DNA from: Diphasiastrum complanatum
Lineage: Eukaryota > Streptophyta > Lycopodiopsida > Lycopodiales > Lycopodiaceae
NCBI GenBank assembly: GCA_029204225.1
Contig: CM055093.1
Span: forward strand, 27,811,566 to 27,875,565
DNA: 64,000 nt
Direction: 5' to 3'
Each line of letters starts with the position of its first letter. The first letter of the stretch is position 1. This document shows positions 40,788 through 52,031 of the stretch, in pieces. Below the pieces are notes generated by a model. That model saw only the letters and a program-made list of their open reading frames with translations. It did no database searches and was not told where the DNA came from. The position numbers and the translations under genes were made by a program.

Positions 40788-43144
40788 GTGAGATCATTCT
40801 TGCTGTGAGCCTCCTTTATTCTAGTGAGGAATCATAAATACGAAAGATTGCATGCGTAGAATGGGAAAGAGAAAGACATGAATATTTTCAGTCACACACT
40901 TGAAGGTAATTTGAATCTCTTAACTCCTGAGCTTGAAACAGAAAGGGCAAGTGAAATATCTCATGAAAAGTCTTCTTGAGGGTATTGCAGTTCGCAGCAA
41001 CTTTTACCTGAATAGATAAGAGATTTCATCTCTCATGGCAGAACATAACACTAGAGGTCACAAACAACAAAATTTCAAGTTCTTGCAACATATTCTCGAC
41101 TACATTGGTTTGAAACTGTGTACCTGTACACACTTCGTAGGCATCCTTACTATCAAACACATATCATTAGTTAACCTTTTTCTACTGCACGAATCCTCTT
41201 TAAAAAATAGCTATGAGAATCTGAGTGTTGCATTGGCTGAGCAAAAACCTTTTTAAGATTTCTCGCTGAGGAATTGTAGTGAGAAGCTATATGAAGCATA
41301 TGTACAATGACAAATTCTCTGCCATCCATTTCTTTGCAGCTTCAGATCCATGGTTATTGTTTTGTTTTTTTCTGATGACTGGTAGTTAGTCTTGCTTCTT
41401 GTCATCTAACTTAGTCTCCTTTTACAAACTCATTTAGCAACTTACAAACAAACTCATTTGCTTGGGTGCTTATGAGATCAGAAGTGATGATTGCTGATAA
41501 AGATTATAGCTTCTTCTATTTTGGTGCTTTGTTACTAATAATTTGACTTGAATTTAGTGTTATGCATATTTTGATGTAGGCTTTCAAATATTGCATGTGC
41601 TAATCTGGACAAAGGGTTCTACAGGGAAACATGCACATGATGCCATTTATAAATGTTTCACCTAGCTCTGAAATTCCTTTGCGGCTCTTTTAGAGACAAT
41701 CACAAAATGCACCTTCTTTGGCTCTGAGAATGAAAATCTTTGGTTTTTCATTTATAAATGACTGTGTGGGGTAGTTGTGAAAATGTCATAGCACTTTTGA
41801 AGAGCATTTCATCATACATTGGTGACAGTAGAAACTTTGAATGATTTTTTTATTCATTGCAGCATGTCACACTTAATCAGCCAAAGAGACCTTCACATAC
41901 ATTTACATACTTCATAGCACCTTTGAATAGCAATTCATCATATATTGGTGACAGTAGAAACATGAATAGTATTTACATTCAGTGTAGCATGTTGCACTAA
42001 ATCAGTCAAAGAAAACCTTCACATCCATTTACATACTTCATAGCTCAAGGATACTCCAATACGTTCAAAATTAGCAACTATTTGGCCCGGGCGAAAGCTA
42101 AGAAACCTAGTAATCGCTGGCTGGAGAAATACTTAATATGTGCATTGAGAGTCAGAATTTAGAAATCTGATCCATAATAGAAGAAAGTAAATGCAAGTTT
42201 CCATCAGATATCTCTGGAGTCTAAATTCTCTGGCTACACAAGCAGGAAATAAGATTAAAAAATCTGTCTTCTTTTATCACAAGCTTATTCACATCCCTCA
42301 GGAAGACACACTCAGGGGGCAAAATCATTCAGATGACCCTTGATATGAAGACGATTTATTAAATATAGTACATCAAAAGTATCTTATGCACATGTTTCTG
42401 ACCTTGAACTATTTATAAATCACCTTCATTTGAATTGAAACTTAGCATGCTTGTTTTCCATCCTTTAAGACTTGGCTTCACGAAGGTGGGTCCTTAGTCT
42501 GTAATAAGGACTGTCGTCTACCAGAGTGTATAACAGAGACTGATTTCTCTGTAACCAACCTCAGATCCTGCAATTGACTTTGGTAAAGAAATGGAAGATT
42601 CATAATTCAAACTCATCAATTGCTTTCCTTTTTACATCAGTTTTGGTCAATTGGTAAACAATTATTGCTTGCAGGTATTGGACAAGAAAACAAAAACTTA
42701 GTATGGCATAATGGCTGGAACTTAAATACTGCCAATCCAACTTACTTCCTTGTTTTTGCATCATCGATGACTACAAGTATTGTTTGCTTGCCTTTATTAC
42801 AACCATATCTTTCAGAATAAAGAATGGTGGTACTTGATGAGGTTACAAGCTTCAGGAAATAGTGGATGGTAGATTGTTGAATAGTATTGTTATTCTATGC
42901 AGTATATTGGTGAAGTCACAACACTAGACTATTGGCAACCTGAAAACAGCTGTTCTTCCCCATATGTAGAAGCCCACATGTTCTTGGTAGCAATCAATCT
43001 TTTCTCACCTGAGATTTTTATGGATTTCAATTCCAAAGAAATAATTGAGGCCTCTTTCCCGTGCAATCTGTCTTGTTTGTCTTTCTACAGTCTAGTTCTG
43101 CAGTACTCTTCTGATTTACAAATCTGTGTTTCCCACAGGTAATT
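40788..43144. other. Intron 5, 5' part
   Basis: AT-rich, non-coding. Apart from the 126-bp tandem duplication at 41,786-42,046 nothing is recognisable. Confidence 0.5.
41786..42046. repeat. 126-bp tandem duplication
   Basis: Two adjacent imperfect copies starting at 41,786 and 41,912, both with tcatagcac, attggtgacagtagaaac, and acatacttcatag. A third partial start follows at about 42,037. Old local duplication inside intron 5. Confidence 0.8.
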
Positions 43145-43507
43145 TGTTACGAGCCTGTAACCAGTGCCGAACCCTAGAGAACATAGGAGGTCAGATACCA
43201 CAGTTAGGGGCGTGTCCAGCAGCGTACGCGTCCAACAGGGCAAGACAGTGTGAGTAGTGTGCCCCAGCACGGTCCATAGCCATGGCGGGCCTAACACAGC
43301 ATAGGGACACCTTGTCAGCAGGATAGGGCCTCACGTTGGGTCCCAACGTGCAGTCGGCCACGTCAGTGCCACGTGGCCGACACTTGGCAGTATGCATGCT
43401 ACCAGTCCTCACACTGGGCTAGGAGGGGCTTACTCCATATTAGGGAGTTGGCAAGGTTGGGTGGATCAGTTAGTGTTTACCCTATTGTGGTGTCTAGGTC
43501 TCTAACA
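43145..43507 (+). repeat. Gypsy-F 5' LTR
   Basis: 363 bp, TGTTACGAGCC...GTCTCTAACA, followed by the primer site. Matches 51,871-52,031 and, in reverse, 57,847-58,204. Confidence 0.93.
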
Positions 43508-43508
43508 C

Positions 43509-43520
43509 TGGTATCAGAGC
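43509..43520 (+). promoter_or_regulatory. Gypsy-F primer binding site
   Basis: TGGTATCAGAGC one base after the LTR; initiator Met tRNA primer. Confidence 0.93.
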
Positions 43521-43912
43521 CATCTCCATCTTTTGGGAGTTTTCAGCAAAAGAGAAAGTTATCAGAGTGTAGGAAAAATTCTTCTTGTATCCAGCAAATA
43601 GGATTGGAGACCCATCGCTGCAGATTAGGCACTCCATCGCTGTAAATTCAGTACAATTAACTGCTGTCTGAGCGGAATTCAGGTGGAAATAAGACAGCAG
43701 ACCCATCGCTGTAGATTTCGCTTCACAATTTCCGTTTGTAAGCAGTTTACAGACCCAGATTAGAGGCAAAATCAGCGCTGGACAGGAAGTGTCATAGCTG
43801 CAGGTCCATCGCTGTATGGTTAGTGCAAATTATTGCAAACTAAGCGGATTCCAGATCAGAATCAAAGTGCAGGGTCAGTGCTGGACAGGGAGAAAGTTAT
43901 TTGCAGATCCAT

Positions 43913-44301
43913 CTATTATAGGGGCCATTACTATTTATAGTAAGTCGTATTTTAGGGTCATTACTATTTATAGTAAATTCGTTTTTTAGTCATGCATGTA
44001 GGTGGACGCACTACTACTAGAATAGGATTTGCTTTTATCACTTAGAAACTCATCTTGGGTGTTTACCCAATATAGGTAGTAATTATAGCAATTAGCTTTT
44101 TGTCTTTTGCTATTTGCTTTTTGCTTTTTACCTTACACATAGTTTAGAGAAAGTATATATGTAGGCTGGCGCCCTACCTCAATTGTAATGGGACATAGTT
44201 GGAGTACATCTCTTCATCATTGTTGTTCTCTCTCATGTGTATGCCTATTGTCTAAACAACAATAGGAATCTTGTCTTGGGTTTCAAGTCTGTTTTCTAAC
44301 A
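43913..44301 (+). repeat. LARD 5' LTR, start missing
   Basis: Begins abruptly at ctattatagggg after Gypsy-F leader sequence; matches 47,533-47,921. The first 76 bp of the LTR and the adjacent Gypsy-F gag N-terminus are absent. Confidence 0.92.
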
Positions 44302-44313
44302 TGGTATCAGAGC
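44302..44313 (+). promoter_or_regulatory. LARD primer binding site
   Basis: TGGTATCAGAGC directly after the LTR. Confidence 0.93.
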
Positions 44314-45028
44314 GTGGTTCAAGATTCGAGAGAACAAGGAGGTACTTCAATGAACGGAATCAATTCATAAGGGATTGATTTGGCCATCATCTTCAAGGAG
44401 AAGAGCAGGTGCAGGTGGTGTCCCTAGCCAGCTCTCAAGTTTGATCTTTGTGGGAGAAGATCCAGTGTACAAGGAAAAGAGCTGAGCTACAAAGAGGAGA
44501 TTATGGAATCTTCCTCAGATCTCAGGTGGTTGTAGGACAACAAAGTGTGGAGATTCAGATCAGATCTCAGTTCCCAGAGATTCAGATTTACAGGGCAGAT
44601 TGGTGAAGGTGTAGGGGCAAACAACTGGAAAACAGAACGCTGACTGGGATCAAATCGTTGTTACTATTGGATCAATGCATGCTACCTAAATCTGATCTCT
44701 GAGTTGAATCAGACCTGCAGATCTGATCGCTACCTATAGTTTGCCTTTAGACCTGAATCTGTTCATTGGATTCTGTTCGTTGCTGATTGATTGCTAGAAG
44801 ACAGATCGCTGGACGGCTGCCTGTTGTCTGGATTGCTGCTACAGACCTGATCGCAAAGTAAAATCAGATCTATGTGCGGGCTGTCCTCAGATTTGTTCAC
44901 TGCCTGCTGCTGTCTATTCGTTGGAAGCTGATCGCTGACTTAAAAGACAGGTTGCTAGACAGACTGGCCAAAAATTGCTAGAGGACAGATTGTTGGAAAT
45001 TCACAAGGAACTGTTCATTGGAGGAGAG

Positions 45029-45285
45029 CGGTCCAGTAGACGATGTGGCGCGTCATACGCGCCTGCGGGCCGCGTGCGGGATCCCATCCCCACCGCCTAG
45101 CCACCCGCCATCATTCCCCTTTGACCCCAAAAGGGTTGGTACCAGGGGACAAGGGTACATTGTCTACAATGAACTTATATGTGGGTTCTGTTATTGTCTT
45201 CATTTGCTTATGGGACGAATGCACTCTTTTTGGTGCCTTTTCGGACGCAGCCGCTTTGTGCGCAGCTTGCATCCTCCAGCACCCC
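45029..45285. repeat. Shared 250-bp module, copy 2
   Basis: Matches 9047-9297. Here its minus-strand start (TGCTGGAGGATGC) is preceded by a purine tract (gagtggggg, 45,287-45,295), as a 3' LTR would be. A frame of 133 residues crosses it but has no known domain. Confidence 0.7.
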
Positions 45286-45299
45286 CACTCAAGCGAGAG

Positions 45300-47456
45300 C
45301 ACAGGGCGAAGGAAACCCCCACTTGCTCATGCAACTCCCGCAAGAAAGCATGTACATGTGTAGATCCTTGGGTCAGTATGAAGATTGAGTTACAGTTGGA
45401 GCTTTTTGCATGCAAGTGAAAGTACAACAAGACAATCACATACAAGTGGGAGTTTATCACATCCAAGTTGAGGATGATTACATGCAAGGAAGCATGGACA
45501 TACACAAATTGGTAGGATGCAATGGTTGTGTCATGTAGTAGGAGATCACTAAGGTTTAAGAAGGGAAAGAACCTTGATGCATGCTTAAGGATAAGGATCG
45601 GCAATACGACTAGGAGTTGTTTGCAATCAGTTGCAAGGTGAAGAAGGGATTCACAAGAGTAATCAGAACAAGGTTCCTCACAAAATGGAAGGGTTAACTC
45701 ACAGGGAAAGGAAAGTCTACATGAAACAAAAGAGATGGTAGGGGAAGACAATCAGCGATCAAGGTGATGCTGAAGCTGCAAAAAGCGGCTACCAACAAGC
45801 ATACTGAAGGAAGGTCAACTTCAGACGTTCTAAGATTGACAAAGTTTTGTCGAGGTTGGAATCGACAAAGGTGCAAATTCTTAAGAAGAAGTTGCATGAG
45901 AAGTATAGACTATGAGTCTATATAGATAAATCGATATTCAAGAGGATGTTTTCACAATTTCTTATCATGGTGGCAAATGATAAGTTCGTTGTTACAAGTG
46001 ACAGGTGTGGCAAACTGTGTGGTCAACATTCTACGTTGTATCGGTTTGGTTTCTATTCAACTCATAGTAACTTGGTTATGTTGTAGAAACTTTCTTGTCT
46101 ATCTGAACTAGTATCACTTCAGATTTATGAGTAATCGAAGTGATTGCTTGTTGTGGTTGTCATGTAATTTCTGGATACCATCCAAGTCATAGTTGATTGT
46201 TCATGTGGTAGTACTAAGTGAGATCAATTCTATTTTGAGTTGGAGAAAAGTTCTAGAATCTATCCAAGTTCATGTTCTGTCATGTGGTAGATTATTTTAT
46301 AAGATTGGGAAGCCAAGGTAGTTGATTAGCCGTTGAAAATCAACAGTACAGGTTGTTGTTTAGCTTCAAGAAAAACAACATGGTTAAAGATGGACGTACA
46401 CCAAGTTTGCATATGACAAAGTGTCTGAATAATAATCATGATGAAATGCTTTCTAGGTTGGAAAGTTGTTTGGTGCAAGTGACTCTGTGTGTGAGATAGA
46501 GGTAAGAGATTCCATGGAAAAGATCATGTCAAGTACTTTGTGTGAGAAAGTATTAAAGGACAGTATTAGTTACTTTGTGTGAGAAAGTATTAAAGGACAG
46601 TATCAGTTACTTTGTGTGAGGAAGTATTGTATACATTTATCTTTCTATTGGGGATGCTCTTTTACTTGCATATTTGGTTTGGTTCATGGATGATATTCTA
46701 TTCAATTTGGAGAGAGTGGTTGGAATGCAAACATGAAGTGTACATCCAGGGGGAGTAGTTCAACTAAAGTCCATCAAGTTCATCAGAAGCGGTAACTTAT
46801 GAGAGTACCATGAGAATTGAAATTGGTTCAATTCAAGGAATTGACACAAGTGGAGCCGTCTACTTAATGAAGTAAAGGTTTCTAGAGTGGGTGTTGATGT
46901 ATGAGATTTGATGTTGACATTTGTAGATCTATTTCCTACTTATGGTTATCATGACGGTGTTACTGTAAACAAAGAGGATTATTTTTTCTTTATGAATATT
47001 GGGGAGATCCTTACATTTGTGGTAGCTTGAAAGATGTTCAAAGAGACCAAGGGAGTCAATCTTCAAGCAAAGTTCTCAAGGTTAAGGCAAAAGTTATCAT
47101 GTCTACATTATTTGATTCAGGGGGAGTCAAAGTTCTTTGATTCAAAGGAAGTCAAGGAATCGGGTGATATGTTGAACTCATGGTAGTCACACATATACAC
47201 TAAAGAGACATGAAGACCAAAGCAAGACATTGAGAAGTCATATGAAGCAGGTTCATACGAAAAGGATCGACATTCAAAGGAAATTCTACTTCATCATACG
47301 AAGAAAGTTCTACATCGAGTAATGAAGACATTGAGATCAGAGTTGATCATTAATTCTACATCAAAATTGAGGATCTTCATTACATGGGCTTCATGGAAGA
47401 TACATGCATACTTTTGTTATGCATAGTTCTAGACAATGTAAAACATTAAGGGGGAG
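45300..47456. other. LARD interior without genes
   Basis: No reading frame beyond chance. Contains a 37-bp unit repeated three times at 46,534-46,633 (tactttgtgtgagaaagtat type) and several scattered aagttca/caaagttc words. Otherwise unassigned. Confidence 0.6.
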
Positions 47457-47921
47457 TGAGTTAATGTTTACTTTAGTACCCCTAATGTTATCATTTAGGA
47501 TTAAATAGTGTTAGTTTGGCCATGCCTGTGTGCTATTATAGGGGCCATTACTATTTATAGTAAGTCATATTTTAGGGTCGTTACTATTTATAGTAAATTC
47601 GTTTTTTAGTCATGCATGTAGGTGGACACACTACTACTAGAATAGGATTTGCTTTTATCACTTAGAAACTCATCTTGGGTGTTTACCCAATATAGGTAGT
47701 AATTATAGCAATTAGCTTTTTGTCTTTTGCTATTTGCTTTTTGCTTTTTACCTTACACGTAGTTTAGAGAAAGTATATATGTAGGCTAGCGCCCTACCTC
47801 AATTGTAATGGGACATAGTTGGAGTACATCTCTTCATCATTGTTGTTCTCTCTCATGTGTATGACTATTGTCTAAACAACAATAGGAATCTTGTCTTGGG
47901 TTTCAAGTCTGTTTTCTAACA
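47457..47921 (+). repeat. LARD 3' LTR, full length
   Basis: 465 bp after the polypurine tract; ends tctaaca. Gypsy-F gag resumes at 47,922. Confidence 0.88.
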
Positions 47922-48720
47922 AGGCTTTTGAAGAGGCCTTCCTATGAGAGTTTCTACCTGAAAATGAACTTGATAGAGCCTGGGAAGCCTAGGAGAGAAC
48001 AGTAATGGACAAATCCTTAGTACAGTATATCTCGCAATATCGAGAGGTCATATTAAAGATAAAAAATATGGATGACTATCAGAAAGTCAGAGGGTTTGTT
48101 CGTGGGCTTCGAGATGAATATAAAGTAGAGGTCCAGAGAAACTCGCCTACTACCTTAGAGCAAGCTCTCAGATATGCTCGAATTTATGATGATTCAGTGG
48201 GTAGGAAGAAGGCGAAACAACAATCCTTTTCTGAGTAGCCTACTTAGAAGGACTTTCAATTCAAAAAGAAATTTTTAAATAGAAAGAAAGAAGAAAAAGT
48301 TAAAAATGAAGCTCTTCAGAAACGTCCATCATTCATACAGCCTTTAAAAGCAGAAGATTTTGAGAAAGCCAAACAAGAACGTTTGTGCTTTGTGTATATG
48401 GGCAAGGGTCACATAGTCAGGCAGTGTCCCAAGGGGCCATTTATTAAAAAAGATAAGAAAGATAAAAAACAAGTTCATCTTGTATAGACTGTAAGCTTCC
48501 CACGTGACTCGGCAGCTTCCGAGATAAAAGTGTTTCATGAAGATCAGGAACACTGTTGCCAATTAACCTCTGCAATGCTAGTGAGACCCTTTAGTTTTGG
48601 GCCACATGACCTAGTACGTATGCATGGTAAGATTGGTAAACAGTCAGTAAGAGTTATGGTTGATGATGGGGCAACCCATAATTTCATCAACTATACCTAG
48701 TCAACATAGGTACATAGTTT
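47922..48720 (+). pseudogene. Gypsy-F Gag C-part and protease start
   Basis: The plus frame aligns with the intact Gag of Gypsy-H: AFEEAFL...FLPENELDRAWEA, MDKSLVQYISQYREVILKIK, SPTTLEQALRYARIYDDSVG, a decayed zinc knuckle, and VMVDDGATHNFIN at the protease. Stops at 47,945 (TGA), 47,990 (TAG), 48,236 (TAG) and 48,245 (TAG) each stand where Gypsy-H has Arg, Trp, Gln and Gln. The N-terminal Gag is missing. Confidence 0.88.
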
Positions 48721-48748
48721 CTTTAGCCAAGGGTGAAGATAAAAAAAT

Positions 48749-49378
48749 TTGAAAACTATGGTAAGCAGCTTAAATCTTGATATTCAGGGGTATCAAGATG
48801 AAATTAACTTTCAAATAATGCACCTGGATCGTATAGACCTTGTTCTTGGGAGAGACTGGCTTTTCAGCTTAGGGCCTTCCCTCCACAAAAATTATCAAGA
48901 GAACACCCTCAGCTTTCAGTATAATGGCAGAGAGATCCAGTTGCAGGGGGAGCATGATATTCCCAACAGTCCCACGGTCTGCAGTTTAGAGCTCCGTCAA
49001 CTAATCGGAGATAGCGACCATCAGGTATTCTTATGTGACCTTCAGTTTATTCCAGAAGTTTCTATTTCCAGGTCTTTACAGCAGCAAGTAAATAAATTAG
49101 AAACTTTATTGTCTAAATTTAAAGATGTTTTTCCTGAAGATTTATCGCATGATTTACCACCTAGTAGAGATGTAGATCACGTAATAAACCTAGTACCAGG
49201 TACAACACCTGTTTCTCCGTATCGGGTCAGCCGAACAAAGGATCAAGAAATAACTAGGCAGTTAATAGATTATCTTGGGAAAGGCCAAATTCATACCAGT
49301 AGTTCACCGTGGGCATCACCAATCCTTTTGGTGAAAAAGAAAGAGGGGTCTTTGCGTAGATTACAGAGCCCTCAATAA
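48749..49378 (+). pseudogene. Gypsy-F protease end and RT start
   Basis: 209 open residues: INFQIMHLDRIDLVLGRDWL (protease C-part), then FKDVFPEDLSHDLPPSRDVDH and INLVPGTTPVSPYRVSRTKD, then [21 protein letters not shown] frameshift at about 49,350 breaks the frame before the RT palm. Confidence 0.85.
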
Positions 49379-50330
49379 GGTCACTATTAAGAATAAGTAC
49401 CCAATGCCTCGGGCAGACGAGTTGTTTGATCAACTCGATGGGGCTAAGTTTCTCAGTAAAATTGACCTTGGATCAGGATATCATCAGGTCCGTATAAAAG
49501 CGGATGATGTCCCAAAAATAGCTTTTAGGACTCGTCATGGTCATTATGAGTTTAAGGTGATGCCATTTGGGCTCACAAATGCTCCAACTACCTTTATGAC
49601 CTTGATGAACAGTGTCCTCAGACCATACTTAGGTAAGTTTGTGGTCATATTTTTAGATGACATCCTCGTCTACAATAAAATGAGGAAGGAGCATCTTAAA
49701 CACCTCAGAAAGGTGTTTCGACTGCTTAGAAAGCATAAGCTTTATGCTAAAAAATCTAAGTGTGAATTCTTGTTGAAGAAATAGCTTATTTGGGTCACAT
49801 TATCTCGGCATATGGGATTAAGATGGACCCCAATAAAGTTAAAGCCATACTCAGTTGGCTGAGACCTCACAATATTTTAGATCTACAAGTTATTCTAGGT
49901 TTGGCGGGATATTACAGACGATTTGTCAAGGAATATGCTCAGACAGCAGTTCCTATGACAAATCTTCTTAAGGGGAAGGGAAAGGAGTTCAAATGGGAGT
50001 CCACACAGTAGGAGAGCTTTGATGCTCTCAAAACAGCTTTAGCTACTGCACCAGTTTTATAAGTTGTCGACCCCAATCAGCCATTTGTGGTCGAAACAGA
50101 TGCTATCAACTTTGCGGTTGGTGCTGTACTAACTCAGAATGGATGACCAGTTGCGTTCGAGAGTAAAAAAACTCGAACCAGCACAGACTAGGTATAGTGC
50201 CTATGATAAAGAACTCTTCTCCATAGTACATGCCCTTAAGGCTTGGAGGCATTATTTGTATGGTGCCAACTTTGAGGTCAGATATAGACGAGGGAAATTC
50301 AATACAGTAGCAGATGCCCCTAGTAGAATG
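49379..50330 (+). pseudogene. Gypsy-F RT and RNase H, broken
   Basis: Frames give [46 protein letters not shown], the catalytic box [31 protein letters not shown] and, after a TAG in a Gln position (50,009-50,011), RNase H pieces (PFVVETDA, SAYDKELFSIVHALKAWRHY). About 100 bp of RNase H between ANFEV and RYRRGKFNTVADA are deleted. Confidence 0.85.
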
Positions 50331-50699
50331 CCTATGATAAACGAGCTGAGTTTCACTCAGATTCGTAGTGAGTTACTCGAGTCCTTGAGAGGGAAGTGTC
50401 AGCATGATGCTTACTTCTCTACTATTTGGAGGTTAGCACAGAGCAGACAGTCACAAACTTTAGAACCAGTTTCCGAGGCTGGTGTCAGTTCATCCAAGAA
50501 TACGGCAGCTTCCGTTGAGGATGATGAGTCCGAGTATACGTCAGATGACGTTGAGGACTCATAGCCTGTTTTACCCAAGCAAACCGCAGTGGTTGAGGGT
50601 TAGTTAACTCAAGGATTCAAATGGAAACAATATTCCATTCATGATGAGTACTTGCTCTATAGAGATAGAGTATGTGTCCCCAATTCAGAGGTTTATAGG

Positions 50700-51630
50700 C
50701 AGCAGGTCCTATATGAGTGTCATGACACTCCTAGTGTCATGGCACCCAAGCATTCAAAAGACCTATGAGCTTCTTCGTAGGCAATTCTTCTGGCCTAGTA
50801 TGAAAAAGGACGTCCAGTAGTATGTACTTAGTTGTTAGAAATGTTAGGTTAATAAAGCGGAGCGTTTAAAGGCAGGAGGGTTGTTACAGCCCTTAGATAT
50901 ACCAACTGGTAAGTGGGACAGTATTTCCATGGATTTTATAGTGAACCTGCCTAAGACCCAAAAGGGTAATGACGCTATATGGGTCACAGTTGACCGTTTG
51001 ACCAAAATGGCTCACTTTATTCCGACTAAAACAACCGTTAGAGCTCCAAAGTTAGTGAGGTTGTTTATAGATGGGCTATTTAAATTGTACGGTCTCCCTT
51101 CCGGCATAGTCAGCGACCGGGACAATAAGTTTAATGGAAATTTTTGGAGGGCAATATTCCATCATCTCCATACTAAACTAAACATGAGTACTACCGAACA
51201 TCCACAGACGGACGGTCAAACAGAAAGAGTAAATCAGGTGTTGGAGGATATGCTTCGTGCATATGTCAGCAAAAAGCAGACTAATTGGGAGGAATATCTC
51301 TCGATATTAGAGTTTGCTTATAACAGTACCAAACATTCAGCTACGGGACATGCTAAGCATAGCATTAGGCAATCCCAGGATCGAGCCAAGCATTCTGCAG
51401 ATCCACACAGACGGGATGTGCAGTTCTCCGCTGGTGAGAAAGTCTATTTACGAGTCCCAGTTGACTCTAAAACCCTCAAATCAGGAGTGTGTGCTAAATT
51501 GTCTCCTAGGTATTGTGGTCCTTTTACCATTAGTAGGAGACTAGGCGAGGTCACATATGAACTAGAACTCCCAGGCAGCAGTAAGGTTTTTCCACTCTTT
51601 CATGTAAGCCAGTTACGAAACCAAATCTGA
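50700..51630 (+). pseudogene. Gypsy-F integrase
   Basis: The 249-residue frame from 50,881 carries the DDE core: Asp in SMDFIVNLP, Asp in VSDRDNKF, Glu in TDGQTERVNQ. It ends with GPFTISRR and FPLFHVSQLR. The zinc-finger part upstream (50,700-50,880) has stops. About 50 residues between NSTKHSATG and the QDRAKHSADPHRRD block are missing compared with relatives, in frame. Confidence 0.85.
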
Positions 51631-51729
51631 AAATCTGGTAGGGGACAATGTTCTAGTTCTCCCATTAGATTCTCAGCAACTTCCACATGAACCAGAGGAG
51701 ATCCTTAGTAGTAGAGAGACGTAGACCTG

Positions 51730-51860
51730 TCATACTCTATACCAAGAATATCTAATCAAGTGGACGGATCAGCCTGTTGAGAATGCCACTTGGGAAAAAG
51801 GCAGCGTCCTTCGCAAGTTATTTCCAGACTTTGTCTTAGAGGACCAAGACAGTTCTTAAG
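51730..51860 (+). pseudogene. Gypsy-F chromodomain
   Basis: After stops, a frame reads EYLIKWTDQPVENATWE and RKLFPDFVLEDQD: the aromatic/acidic pattern of a chromodomain that recognises methylated histone H3. It ends just before the polypurine tract at 51,858-51,870. Confidence 0.78.
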
Positions 51861-51870
51861 GGGGAGGGAG

Positions 51871-52031
51871 TGTTACGAGCCTGTAACCAGTGCCAAACCC
51901 TAGAGAACACAGGAGGTCAGATACCACAGTTAGGGGCGTGTCCGGCGTACACGTCCAACAGGGCAAGACAGTGTGAGTAGTCTGCCCCAGCACGGTCCAT
52001 AGCCATGGCGGGCCTAACACAGCATAGGGAC
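51871..52031 (+). repeat. Gypsy-F 3' LTR, first 161 bp
   Basis: Matches the start of the 5' LTR to the bases catagggac; then unrelated LINE sequence follows. The remaining 200 bp of the LTR are absent. Confidence 0.9.

Larger units (their letters stand above)
43913..47921 (+). mobile_element. Nested non-coding LTR element (LARD)
   Basis: A 4.0-kb element inside Gypsy-F. LTRs at 43,913-44,301 (missing its first 76 bp) and 47,457-47,921 (465 bp, TGAG...AACA) differ at six of 389 shared positions by my hand count. Primer site TGGTATCAGAGC at 44,302-44,313; polypurine tract aagggggag just before 47,457. The 3.1-kb interior has no gag or pol frame. It holds the 250-bp module (45,029-45,285) and a 37-bp triple repeat. 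Transposition would need proteins from another element. Confidence 0.87.
43145..52031 (+). mobile_element. Gypsy-F chromovirus, 3' LTR truncated
   Basis: Plus-strand element: 5' LTR 43,145-43,507, primer site 43,509-43,520, leader, nested LARD (43,913-47,921), gag C-part, protease, RT, RNase H, integrase, chromodomain, polypurine tract and the first 161 bp of the 3' LTR (51,871-52,031). LINE material begins at 52,032. All frames are damaged. Gag residues are close to those of Gypsy-H (55,511-58,204), so both belong to one family. Confidence 0.92.

Noticed and set aside
41786-42046. CRISPR-like or tandem gene array
   Set aside because: Only two diverged 126-bp copies without spacers; a simple local duplication in a eukaryotic intron.
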